A stretch of DNA of 64,000 nucleotides from Dipylidium caninum (Eukaryota; Platyhelminthes; Cestoda; Cyclophyllidea; Dipylidiidae), in NCBI GenBank assembly GCA_017562135.1, contig QEYB01001312.1, positions 1,302,001 through 1,366,000 of the forward strand. The letters run 5' to 3'. The notes below the pieces were generated by a model, which saw only the letters and a program-made list of their open reading frames with translations, did no database searches and was not told where the DNA came from. The position numbers and the translations under genes were made by a program. This document shows positions 54,901 to 64,000 of this stretch, one piece after another (within the stretch, counting starts at the first letter, position 1; each line of letters starts with the position of its first letter).

Positions 54901-56850
54901 CCCCTCTGATGGCAACTTGACCGGTGTTTGTGAACGCCTCTGGCATCGTCGCATCAGCCGCACGACCAGTAGAAGACCTCTCAACGCGTGCATCGTTGAC
55001 TTTGCGGGCGATCTGATCTCCTTCAGCGCCCAGTGCGATTTTTCGCTTGCCTCACCTTCTTTATATTCGCCTCAACGACTGGTGCATAGGCAGATCTTAG
55101 ACGAGGATGAGGCAGTCATGTGATGCCGTTGGGCGGTGTTGGTAATTGTCTCCCCCCCCCTCCCCCTCTCCATCACGGGCGGATTGCCCCATCTCAAAGT
55201 GGCGCAGTCCTCCCTCTGAACGCGCTCACGTTCTAATGTCCACCCAGCCGCCTTTGTGCCCGTGAGGCGTTTGTGGGCAAGACGTGCCTCTCGTGTCTCC
55301 TCCTTTGCTCCATCGCCCCGAACACTCACCACCACAGCAATCGGTTGATTCACGATGTTAGCTTTTTTTTCACCCTAAATTTCTGCACGTGTGTCTGCCA
55401 AATTTTAGAGGATTAGAGCATCTTTACCCGTTTCACTTACGTCATCTGCTTAGGTGTACGGTCGTCCTCGTCCTTGTTCCCTTATTCACTTCTCCGCATA
55501 AAACAAGTTGACGACAATCCGTTCGATTTGGAGGAGGAGGCGGCGGTAGGGCGCCTTCCATTTCGGCGTCTCTGATTTCATAGGGCAGTCCACCCAGCCT
55601 ATGACTATCGCAAAACGCCGACGTTTCTTCATGTCACGGTTTCGAAACGCTTCACGCTCTTGCACTTCGTGTGCTTTGAGCAGAAGCATAGTCCAACAAA
55701 CCCTCTGCGTACGTTTCGCTTCCCCCTCTTCTAATTAATCCGTCCGTGCTGGCCTCGTCCCCCCGCCCTGGTCCAAGCTCGGACTACGCGGAATCGCTGT
55801 CATCTCCTGAGGGTTTGAGATCCAGCACAGAAGTACTTCTCTGTGGAAGTACCAGCATGTCCGTTTCCTTGACGCCCACCTATCCTCTTCCGCTATGCTC
55901 CAATCGTGGGAGTAAGTGAAAGCCCCTCAGAGTGGTCGGGGTAAGTGACTTTACGCCTTCGAATGCTTAACGTCTACTGACCTGCTTCCCCGTTCACGCG
56001 GAGCCCGGAGCCAGGAACATTAATTGATGTTAACAAAGCGAAATCCGATTTTGTGGGAGTGCGAGAGTTGAGGACTGTTTTTCCGAAATGCTCTTCCGAG
56101 GAGCTATTTCGTCTCCCTTTCTAAATGTCGTGGTCTTAACATTCACTAATGTTTGACAGGGTCGACCCTGTCTTCTTTTCGCCGGCGAGGGGACCATCGA
56201 CAGCCGAGGCGGGCAGCAGTGTACACATGGAGCCTTTCTCTCCGGCATCGAGCGTGCCTTCGACGTTCTGGACCACTTTCAACAGGGCGGGCGTTGCCGC
56301 CTTCGAGACGTCCGCATCGTGGACTACTTGGTGGGTCGAGGTAGTCGGTCCTTCCCGCCCCATGGCAATGCTGCGTCGAGGCATGAAGTCCATCGCCTCC
56401 AGTGCTAGCACCAGCACCGGTACGACGAGTCCGCCCTCCACTCCCCAACGTCGCCATCGCCGTCGTGCCAGGCAGGACTCTGAGACCGCCAGTCTCGACG
56501 ATGACACGTCGCCGTCTGTTTCTGTCACCTCTTCCGCCTCCTCCAATTGCTCCGCCGACTCGCTGGTGGATGCTGGCGGCGGTCTGCGTAGGTCCAGTAG
56601 ACCTTCCACGTGGGCGTCGTCACGGGCCACCAGCAACTCCTTTTCCAATGGTCTCCCCCCGCGGAAGCGTCTCTGTAAAAGGCTGAATGGGGAAAATCAT
56701 GTGGATGCTTTTTCCCCACTCATTGAACCGTCTGTTCCCGTCGTCCGTGTAGGCGGTAAGGACAGTGACGGTGTCGCATCGTTGGACGCAGTTCGACAAC
56801 TCCTCAATCTTCCTTTATGTCATCTTCTCGCCCTCGAGGCGCCCAAATAG
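48729..56850 (+). CDS. FAD-dependent amine oxidase (polyamine oxidase/KDM1 superfamily) with nuclear tail
   Basis: Exons: 48729-49216, 50857-51472, 52700-53065, 56160-56340, 56381-56850; 706 residues in frame. The FAD dinucleotide-binding motif is at the very start (VIILGAGISGLAAAKVL, residues 7-23), then EARDRYGGRIH and GASYLHG. The substrate half contains VVTLPVGVLKG. Lys368 (THNK) ends exon 2 and lies where the family has its flavin-contacting Lys; it is followed by IILIFRPEDIFWD. The second FAD segment is LLFAGEGTIDSRGGQQCTHGAFLSG. There is no SWIRM domain, tower or zinc finger, so it resembles polyamine oxidases more than LSD1. The last exon adds about 155 residues rich in Ser/Arg with basic clusters QRRHRRRAR and PPRKRLCKR, suggesting a nuclear protein. 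Intron 2 uses a GC donor and intron 4 is 40 nt. Exons 2-5 are far more GC-rich than the other genes. Substrate (spermine, acetylated polyamine or histone) is undecided. Confidence 0.88.
49217..50856 (+). other. Amine oxidase intron 1
   Basis: AT-rich 1.6-kb intron between a gtaagc donor and a tgttaag acceptor. No second gene, repeat or RNA is apparent. Confidence 0.5.
53066..56159 (+). other. Amine oxidase intron 3
   Basis: A 3.1-kb intron between gtaagt and gtttgacag. Chance open frames occur on both strands, helped by the high GC content. None shows a family motif. C-rich runs near 54885-54905 and 55150-55172 would be G-rich on the minus strand. Confidence 0.5.
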
Positions 56851-59593
56851 TTTTCTAATCTGCGATCTCCATCTCGTCCCCCAATTTGTCTTCGTCTCTG
56901 TCTATACCCTGTGCTTTCATTGAATTCGCCTCTTCCTTTCCTTTTTGTTGTCAAAAACTGAGAAGACTCTGTTTCGGTTCCAGTTGACATGGGGTTCCCT
57001 GCATTTTCGCTGCTATCAGCCCTCCTTGTTGATCTCCCGCTTCTCCCCTTTCCTCTCGGTATTACTGCCCCATAATCTCTGTATTTCTTTATTTCTCTTA
57101 CTTTTCCTTGAACCACTGTATGTACATAGCTTACTGGTAGTTTCTTTTTTTGCTGCAGTTGTATGATTCAAGTAAAATTAGTGATGCTCTGGAACATCGA
57201 TGTTCTGACCGCTCGGAGGAGGAATCACAGCTCCGACGACCCCAGCTCCTCCAGTGCGGCCATCGACGCGGCTGAGGCGCCCGTCTCGGCGTGAGAGATG
57301 CCATCGGCGAAGACGCGGCCGAAGGCACAACGCGTGAAGTGCCCGACCTTCCTCCTCTTATGCTGTGAAGCAGTGTATCCAGTCGACTAAATAATGCCCT
57401 TTTGTCTTTGAGTCGGAACGGTTTGCTCTAATTTATCAGCGCGGGCGAACAGCCGCTCAAACGACGAACGAAGGCGCAACATCCAGGCAGCCACCGCATT
57501 GTGGGATGAGGGCATCCGCAGCGATAACCATAACGAAGTGCTTTGTCTTGCGGCACCGCATTTGTCTCTGTTGGCGCCATATCCAGTCCGCAGTTGTTTA
57601 TACCCGAGACTGAGGCATTAAAGGCTTCGCGAAAAATGGCCCTGAAGTGCTTGACTTGTTGCCACTCGCGTCTTGGTTCGTCTCATGCGTGGGGGAGAGG
57701 TGTTTAAGCACGCTGGTCGTTCGCTTCCCTAAAACGGACGGCGAGGCAGACGTCGCGGTGGAGTACGACCCGCCGGTGGCCTTGCGAGCACTGCGGCACG
57801 AGCCGGCATTTCGCTCGCACTCCTTCGTGTCCCCAGGCGGCCCCGACGGTGGAGTGGCGCCAGTCAGCTTTGGCTAATGCCAGCGTCCAGCGAGTCGAGA
57901 CGCCCCTATGCACCCCCCATTTGGGCCGCCATTGCACCTCGCCGTCTTCACCGACTGAAGGACTGCAAGTGTGTCAAATGCCGTGGCATCCGTCGCCACT
58001 CAATCTGAAGGGGCTGCTTGGGCGGCTTGGCTGTCCCGCCACCGAGGATGTCCCCCGCTCACGACCCCTCACTTCGTCGGGGCGCCTATGCCTCCCATTT
58101 CGGTTGCACCAGGCTCGGGGATGGTGTCAGGCGGAGTTAAATATTCCGTTGCGCAGGCTGATGCAATAGCCTCTTGTCGTAAACATTTACACCTGAGCCT
58201 CGGAGCTCTCGATGGCAACCTCGAAGTAGGGCTGGGGTAAAAGGCATTTTCAAGTATGTGCTTATTATTCGCTGCGGGGGTTTTCTATTAGTCTCGTAGG
58301 AGTTACTCTCCGCGAGGCCGATTCTCCCTCCACTTACGCGCCTCTGCCAGTTACACTGCGAAGCCACCACCAGGATTCTCAACTGCTGGGCTTATTCACA
58401 CATTCACTGGATGGCATCTGTTGAATCCTCACCGGGAAGTTCTACCGATCCTCGCCCAAAGGTGTATTAGCGGGCAAATGTCGACCGGTGTATAACACCG
58501 CCCCTTTCGACAGGTACTCCGCTTTCTCTATTTTATCTTCCTCAGAGGAAGCGTCTCTCCCTACACTTTGTCTGGGCTCCTCATCGCACATGTGCTCGGA
58601 CAAGATGCAAATTAACGCTGGCATGCGATTCGATTGTGTTAAAGATGGCGTTCGATTATCCAGCCAGGCCCTCGAAATTTGATGTATCTTCTGTCAAATT
58701 TCCGCGGCTTTTCGATTTTCCCTACTTATGTTTGTGAGTACGATGTTTTTAGCAGCGCGTGTTTTCATTGTCTGTTGCTCAATTCCACAGAAAATGCGAT
58801 TTTATTCATGGTGCTAGAGGTGCCCGCTTGCCGCCAATGTACAACCTGAATCCCTCTATGTCCCATCAGCACTCCTGCGAGGCGAGAAGACAATCTCACC
58901 TCACTGCTTCTCTTTGATAAACATGGAATTATGGTATTTCGTAAAATCACTGTTATGTCACTTGCGTTGTTAAGAAACCAACAACTGGACTTGCGGTGCT
59001 GCCTCTAGGTATTTCCTATCATCCAAAATCGCTTGCTCAGCCGTGGGTTACAGTGTTAAGTTGGTGGTTCAAGAGCAGAACTGTTGGATGCATGCAGGGA
59101 GGAGGGAAGGTGGCCACCCCTTGAGGCCTTCGCGCTTGCGGGAAGGATCGACTCCTCAACGCTCGAGATCCGCCTTTCCCAGAGAACCGAGTCTTTTGTT
59201 GCCAAAATCTAACATTTCTCTAGTATTCGCTCGCGCATAACGTTCTAAAGGACGCCTGCCGCAAGCAAAAAGAAGTCTGAAATTTACATTGCTCCTCATT
59301 CACTTTACCATTCATTTTAGTCTTTTGTAGGCGTCGTATTCGCGTGAAGCTTTGCCTTTCGGTCTTCATGGAAAAGAAGTGAACTCTTCACGAGGCGCGT
59401 TTGCCTCTCCTTGCAATATCTAATATCTTGGATGTTCTCAATGTCTTTCGCAATGCCTCCAGTCACAATCATCCACGCATGCCTGCCACACGAGTTCAGA
59501 GGTCATCACACGCACTCCCATTGGCTTAGTGGCGTCGGTGCCCAGTTGTGTGAAGCCCCTCACTTCTGTCGCTCTCACAAACAACGCGTCGCT
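56851..59593. other. GC-rich region without a firm gene; possible alternative last exon at 57159
   Basis: Downstream of the amine oxidase. A strong 3' splice site (ctttttttgctgcag) at 57158 is followed by a 38-codon frame (LYDSSKISDALEHRC...) ending at TGA 57273-57275; it could be an alternative terminal exon. Frames at 57647-57877, 57849-58169 and others look like chance products of GC-rich DNA. I see no repeat or RNA gene. Confidence 0.35.
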
Positions 59594-60199
59594 ATGGTCG
59601 TCAGTAAGAAGAAGCAGCTGCCAGTCACTGTGAATGGCGATAACGACACCTCTAAGCCTGATGCGAAGGCCGAAAGCTCCAGCGCAGATCGTCTCAACAC
59701 CCTTGACCACACGGACGCTCTGCTCACCGTCCTTCACAGTCTCTTCCCCCTCGCCGTGGGAGCATTCCTCATTGCCACTGTGGCCACGACCACGTACGGC
59801 CACGCCACGCACCCCCGCTGGCTCAGCTACCTCGGCGGCGCCGGCGGCATCGTCCTTCAACTCACCATGATCGTGCGAGCGCTGGCCTTCTCGCGCTCGC
59901 CTCGGCTAATGGACGTCCTCGCTGTCTTCGTTGCCGTGCTTCAGTTTCTCGTCTGTATCGTCGGCGCTGTGGTCACCTTTGCACTGAGCGGCAAAACTCA
60001 CCTTCTCGTGGCGTCTGTCTTGCTCAGCAACAGCATCTTCTGCGTTCTGCCCGTCTTTCTGGCGGTCACATCGTTACTCGGCGGAGGCGGAACGCGACCG
60101 CAGACCGGAATGCAAAGAAGTGGACCCGTCTTCGCCTCCGCCCGCAGCTCCGCCTTGCGTATTGTCAAGATAAGACCTGTTAAGGCTGAGTATATGTAG
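59594..60199 (+). CDS. Intronless four-helix membrane protein of unknown family
   Basis: From ATG 59594 (MVVSKKKQLPVTVNG) the frame encodes 201 residues. A polar N-terminus of about 50 residues is followed by four hydrophobic segments: about 49-73 (LLTVLHSLFPLAVGAFLIATV), 85-107 (LGGAGGIVLQLTMIVRALAF), 113-139 (DVLAVFVAVLQFLVCIVGAVV) and 145-170 (LLVASVLLSNSIFCVLPVFL). A short basic tail ends KIRPVKAEYM. The topology is that of MARVEL or claudin-like proteins, but the claudin W-GLW-C-C signature is absent and I do not recognise the family. The same frame is open upstream to 59411, but that part is not protein-like, so the 59594 start is preferred. The opposite strand also has a long frame, a by-product of high GC3. 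Confidence 0.6.
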   Translation: MVVSKKKQLPVTVNGDNDTSKPDAKAESSSADRLNTLDHTDALLTVLHSLFPLAVGAFLIATVATTTYGHATHPRWLSYLGGAGGIVLQLTMIVRALAFSRSPRLMDVLAVFVAVLQFLVCIVGAVVTFALSGKTHLLVASVLLSNSIFCVLPVFLAVTSLLGGGGTRPQTGMQRSGPVFASARSSALRIVKIRPVKAEYM

Positions 60200-61245
60200 A
60201 AGCCGAATAACAATCAGTGAGGACGTCACTCTCCCTTTTCCAGCCCCTTCCAGTCTCCCCATGGCTCCCGCGCAGACCACGCAATTCACAGGGGGTGCGC
60301 CGGTCGTACTTCGCCGGACACGTAGGCCAGACGGAGTGCTCCCATTCTGTTAGGTGGTGCGGACGTCTGACGCCTGGAAGGGCGCCTCTTCGTGCGATGA
60401 AGCTGCTGAAAACAGCGAAATTTTGCGTTAAGGCGAAATAATTGCTGTCACCGACACGGATGGATGCTGCGGACTCTGGGGCTGCCACCTACTCACTCAT
60501 CATTCACCGGAGGGGCAGTTCCCACTCCCCTACTCTCTCACACTACTGCGCCTCTGGGAAAGGTCGACTTCCCCTGCGTCACCCGCCCTCTGAAACCGGT
60601 CATGGGGCGGCCGCAGATAAGGGCGCCTCGGAGACACGAGGCTAAAGGTCGCAGGAAGGCTTCTCATAAGCTGCGCTTATTCCTCCTCCCTTCCATTAGC
60701 CAACCACATACGCAGACGCTCCTGCCACCGTCACACTGCCCTGAAGGTGGTGCCCAACCTTGGGGGGGAGGGGGAGGGCACGTCTCCTTGGCATTGGTCT
60801 CATTACTCCACCGGCCACACAATATCCCCCTCGGTGTGCACACAGCACCCAAAGTTGGGCACCAGTTGCTGTGCGAGTCAACGCCTCCACTCACCCACTC
60901 ACCCCCGAGAAGCCCGCGGGAGCCCCGTAGCCCAAGCATTACGCTGCCACGCACAACTGACTCGGCTTCATTCAGTAGTTGGTTGGTGTTTTACCTATCG
61001 CAGCATCAGTTTCGCCACCTGCAGGTTTTGTGGACTGAAGAAACACACACGCGGCATAAGGAGGCTGTTTGGGACGGTGCAACAGACAAAACACGGCGTT
61101 AACGAGGTCTCGACGCCCTCCACTGACAACAACCACGCGACTTCGTTGGGGTGGGGGCGGGCGCCCCCGCTGTTGGTTTTTGTCGCACTGGCGGTCGCGT
61201 CATCGCGGGCGGCAGTCGGGGGCGCCCCGATTCCCTAGGCATAAC

Positions 61246-61278
61246 CCCGAGCCCGAGCCCGAGTCCGAGCCCCGAAGG
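61246..61278 (+). repeat. GAGCCC hexamer repeat
   Basis: About five imperfect copies of the six-base unit gagccc (one copy reads gagtcc). Simple tandem repeat in GC-rich DNA. Confidence 0.8.
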
Positions 61279-61320
61279 ACGCCTCTTAACCGAGGCCACT
61301 CAAGGCTTTCATCAAGGCTT

Positions 61321-61371
61321 CAGGCAGTTGGCAGTTGGCGTTGGCAGTTGGCAGTAGGCAGTAGGCAGGGC
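61321..61371 (+). repeat. Seven-base minisatellite (ggcagtt and variants)
   Basis: About seven copies of ggcagtt/ggcagta, one shortened, in tandem. The array is compact and the last copies share the a-variant, as expected from local duplication. Confidence 0.8.
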
Positions 61372-61422
61372 GTATCTAATGCCCACAGACCCCCACGCCA
61401 AAGTAGGCCACGCAACGTCGAG

Positions 61423-61470
61423 GTGGCGGTGTCGGCGGCGGCGGCGATGGCGGCGGCGTCGCAGTCGTCG
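61423..61470 (+). repeat. GGC/GGT trinucleotide-rich tract
   Basis: Imperfect ggc/gcg trinucleotide repetition (ggtggcggtgtcggcggcgg onward). Simple sequence; frames through it give Gly/Ala/Arg runs and are not taken as genes. Confidence 0.7.
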
Positions 61471-61974
61471 AGTGAATCGCGTGAGTCGCGTGGCGGGAGG
61501 AGAAGTAGAGTAGTCGGCTCTGCTGCGTGGCCATTCTCGCAACCCCACGAGGGCACCACTTTCACAACACTCGCCACGTCAGCGGTTGTCGTTCGCGGCA
61601 GTTGAAAAACACAACCGTGTTGCCGTCAGAGCGTGCGACCAAGCGAGGAGAGGCCACCAATCGAGGTTGGGGCGGCAGCTCGATTGGCCACCTCCCCACG
61701 GACTCCCCACCGACTCCGCGAAGGCTCCGCGAAGGGCTCCGACAAGCGACTTTGCCCTCACCGTGCGTCAGGTCCCGTCTTCACTTTCGGCCCTCGCCAC
61801 GGCCAGGAAGAGCAAATTGCAAGCACCGGCGAAGTGCAACATCCCATTCGGAGCTGTCCATGGCCGGCGCTCGTTAGCAGTGAAGAGGGGAGAAAGGCAT
61901 CTACCAGCCCCCCGCCACTCCCCGTCCCACCGCAGGAGGGTGCTTGTGGGAGGGTGGTGTGCACACTAGCGTGA

Positions 61975-62036
61975 GGGAGGGGGGCGGGGGGAAGGGGAGG
62001 GGGAGGGAGGAGGGGGGAGGGGGAGGGGGAGGGGAA
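61975..62036 (+). repeat. Long G-rich tract, predicted G-quadruplex former
   Basis: About 60 bases consisting almost wholly of runs of three to six G separated by single A or C bases. It has many more than the four G-runs needed for an intramolecular quadruplex. It lies in intergenic DNA 0.6 kb upstream of the small basic gene. No other function is visible. Confidence 0.8.
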
Positions 62037-62618
62037 TGTGTCATTGGAGCGGAAGCAGAAGGGCGAGCGCCAAATGGGCTCCACCAGGGGAGGTGCGGAT
62101 TGGACGGGTTGGACGGCTTGGACTGTGGGCGAGTGGAGTGCTCCCTCACGCCAGAACAACCGGGGTGCCCTGTTGGGGCGTCCTTCTTCGCCCAGCCCTG
62201 AGGGCGAGAAAGGAGAAAGTAACTCTCATAAAAGTTTAATAATCTAAAAATTCGGTAGGGCGGGGCGGGGTGGTGGTTGGGGTGTAACGAGATCATTGAG
62301 AACACAAACGCACAACGTCCTCTTGGAAGCCTGTCAGAAAATCAAGGGCTGCGATGTAATCGCGAGGTGTATCCCAGTTTATTTGTTTGGTTTGGAATGC
62401 GTTTCCTCATAGTCTCAACGAACCCATTGCCCCAGAGCGAGCGCCGATGCCTTGTTGAGTGGCTTCTTTTTAATGCCTAGTGTTTTCGATAACAACTTTC
62501 TAACGCGACGTGGCTTTGAAGCCCCCGTCTTGAGATAGCATCGGGGAACTTGTTTATCCAATGAGCCTTAATAAGTTTTGGTAATTACTTAATTCGCGAT
62601 ATTTTTGCGCACAGAAAT

Positions 62619-62879
62619 ATGGCCGACGATATTTTCAGCCTGTGCGACTTTAAGAGGCAACGGGGCGCCAAACGTTCTCGAAAAGCGTACAAAAAACAGC
62701 GGAAGGTGGACGTGCAGCTTCCAACGCGCCCAAATAGACTTGACGCTCGGTCGATTGATCGACCGATGACGCGCTACTATTGGTCGGGCGAGGAAGGTGC
62801 CAGGATTGAACCACCCAATCAGGGGAGAGAAGCCCAACACTTGCCCAACTATTTCAGGATGCAGATGGAAGACGCTTAA
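62619..62879 (+). CDS. Small basic protein of unknown family
   Basis: An 86-codon frame starting MADDIFSLCDF, four bases after a 3' splice site (tttgcgcacag). Residues 12-29 are a dense Lys/Arg cluster (KRQRGAKRSRKAYKKQRK) that would act as a nuclear or nucleolar signal. The rest is polar and probably disordered. An internal donor/acceptor pair (gtgcca ... tatttcag) would give an alternative short C-terminus. I do not recognise the family. It could be a complete small gene or the first exon of a longer one; the stop at 62877-62879 is clear in the unspliced frame. Confidence 0.45.
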   Translation: MADDIFSLCDFKRQRGAKRSRKAYKKQRKVDVQLPTRPNRLDARSIDRPMTRYYWSGEEGARIEPPNQGREAQHLPNYFRMQMEDA

Positions 62880-63427
62880 ATTTAGGGGCAAATGAGGACG
62901 TGGTAAAAGGAGGAAGCACCAAGAATCTGGTGCGGATCTTTCCTCTCCTATTTTTTCTACTCGCAGCTCTTTCCCAAACTAGTCAGTTCCTACTTTCGCC
63001 GAACAATAAGATGTGGTGATTATTTTCACCTTATCAGCGACGCCTACAACTTTAAGTGGCAAAGAAAATTGAAGGACGTGGAGTTGTCAGATCTCGTCAA
63101 GTGTTTCGAATGTTTTGTCATTGAGAGCGCCATCTGTAGCTAAACAGTGCGCCGGCGGGAAATGCGGAGCGTTAAATTGGGACGTCTGTCATAGTCTGTC
63201 AAGGTTTTCACTGCAAGGGAGGAGCCTATGCGCAACAAAAAGGGTCGTCGTCTCGCTCTCCACCCAGAGTCTCCGGTGCCGATGCCAAGGCCGCAAAACT
63301 ACAGTTTTTCGTGAAACCAATCGACGTTGGGTGACGCCGAGAGGAGTCCCATCTCCCCATGCTGCGTAAGTGGACGACCCAGTAGTTGATAAGCACTTGG
63401 AAGTGGGGAAAGGACTCGAAATAAACT
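62880..63427. other. Spacer without a supported gene
   Basis: Between the small basic gene and the right-hand partial exon. An 84-codon plus-strand frame at 63115-63369 has no family resemblance and was not accepted. Confidence 0.4.
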
Positions 63428-63697
63428 GCGTTACAAAGTATGCTTGAACATGCTCAGCTTATTGAGTGAGAATGCAACTGGTGAATCACGCAGAAATCGC
63501 CAAAGTGCCCACGAAATTCCCTCACTGATGTGGCAAATTAGCGCGTCTTCTTCGTCCAGATTGCAAAGGAGCAAGTGAGTGTGGAGGTGAGCCTGTTCGC
63601 GGTCTGTCTCCGTCGGAAAAACTTTCGCGCCGAACTCCGCCGCCTCGTCGATGCGTCTGGGTTTCGGCGGTCTGAACACCAAGGAGTTACGTCTGGA
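63428..63697 (-). CDS. Probable last exon of a minus-strand gene entering from the right
   Basis: The minus strand has a 3' splice site (cctgtctctccag) at about 63698. It is followed by an open frame reading RNSLVFRPPKPRRIDEA and, further on, HLLLCNLDEEDALICH and SWALWRFLRD, ending in a stop at 63431-63433. The composition is protein-like and the acceptor has a good pyrimidine tract. Upstream exons would lie to the right, partly outside the window. Family not recognised. Confidence 0.4.
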
Positions 63698-64000
63698 GAG
63701 ACAGGTTACAGTCGTTTGGATGCGTTTTTTACTAGCATTAGAGTGGGATTTTAGGGATTTAGGGAGGGCGTATAAGGGCGAGGTTGGGTTAAAGGCCTTT
63801 TAACCATGAACATCTCTAAAGGACACGTGTGCACACCCCAGAATAGTCAGTTGGCGAGGGCGATCGTTTGAGTCCAACCAGGATTTCTTCCCTGAACGCA
63901 AGGGATTTTCCCTCCCGAAGGCCTCGCAAGTCACATGGTCGCCGTGAATCTCTTCAACTGTGACGTCAAATCGCGGCATCCAACAGCAACACTGTATTCT

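Larger units (their letters stand above)
60200..62618. other. GC-rich intergenic DNA with tandem repeats and G-rich tracts
   Basis: Several overlapping frames of 60-212 codons exist on both strands, but they are Pro/Arg/Gly/Ser-rich chance frames without splice or family support. The segment contains the repeats listed separately. No RNA gene was recognised. Confidence 0.45.

Noticed and set aside
56149..56850. A single 233-codon gene starting at 56149
   Set aside because: Its first 60 codons are the wrong frame of the amine oxidase FAD segment (LLFAGEGT...). A 40-nt intron at 56341-56380 joins that segment to the later part, so only 56381-56850 of this frame is coding.
59438..59860. A 140-codon minus-strand frame opposite the membrane protein
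   Set aside because: It mirrors the GC-rich third positions of the plus-strand gene, which has four clean membrane helices and is the better candidate.
60464..61605. Two long overlapping plus-strand frames (212 and 178 codons)
   Set aside because: Composition is Pro/Arg/Gly/Ser-rich with tandem repeats, both strands are open, and no splice or family evidence exists. These are chance frames in GC-rich DNA.

Overview
This window is nuclear DNA of an animal, most likely a parasitic flatworm and probably a tapeworm. The genes are animal-type and split by GT-AG introns of two size classes: one of about 28-65 nt and one of several hundred to several thousand nt. Several start codons sit directly behind a 3' splice site, as expected where mRNAs receive a trans-spliced leader. 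A radial-spoke gene shows motile axonemes. No bacterial operon, CRISPR array, tRNA or rRNA gene, or recognisable transposon was seen. The species assignment is inference.

Layout. 1-894 (-): 5' part of a coiled-coil protein gene running off the left edge. 2616-3019 (+): histone H2A.X. 3654-20233 (-): a 14-exon CLC chloride channel/transporter of the CLC-3/4/5 group, 858 codons, fully in frame. 21515-21786 (+): barrier-to-autointegration factor. 22014-27332 (-): SRP72, 14 exons, 716 codons. 27656-31743 (+): NSUN2-type tRNA/RNA cytosine-5 methyltransferase, 9 exons, 756 codons, head-to-head with SRP72. 32383-35595 (-): radial spoke head protein RSPH4/6. 36049-47618 (-): exportin-5, about 23 exons, directly upstream of RSPH4/6 on the same strand. 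48729-56850 (+): a flavin amine oxidase of the polyamine oxidase/KDM1 superfamily with a Ser/Arg-rich tail carrying a nuclear signal. 59594-60199 (+): an intronless four-helix membrane protein. 62619-62879 (+): a small basic protein. 63428-63697 (-): probable last exon of a gene entering from the right. The right third is more GC-rich and carries G-rich tracts and short tandem repeats.

The main observations are these. (1) The CLC protein has Asp at the gating-glutamate position and Val at the proton-glutamate position, plus GSGIA in place of GSGIP. It looks like an exchanger-clade protein with channel-like key residues. (2) H2A.X, BAF, RSPH4/6 and exportin-5 each need one or more extra bases at very short homopolymers for their conserved ends to be read. 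CLC, SRP72, NSUN2 and the amine oxidase need none. (3) Exportin-5 and RSPH4/6 form a same-strand pair 453 bp apart, with a splice acceptor one base before the RSPH start codon: a candidate trans-spliced polycistron. (4) Introns go down to 28-29 nt, and three GC-AG introns are needed to keep frame.

Functionally the genes are housekeeping: chromatin and nuclear envelope (H2A.X, BAF, nuclear amine oxidase), RNA export and modification (exportin-5, NSUN2), protein targeting (SRP72), cilia (RSPH4/6) and anion transport (CLC). All exon models were built by hand from reading frame, splice sites and remembered family motifs. No alignment program or database was used.
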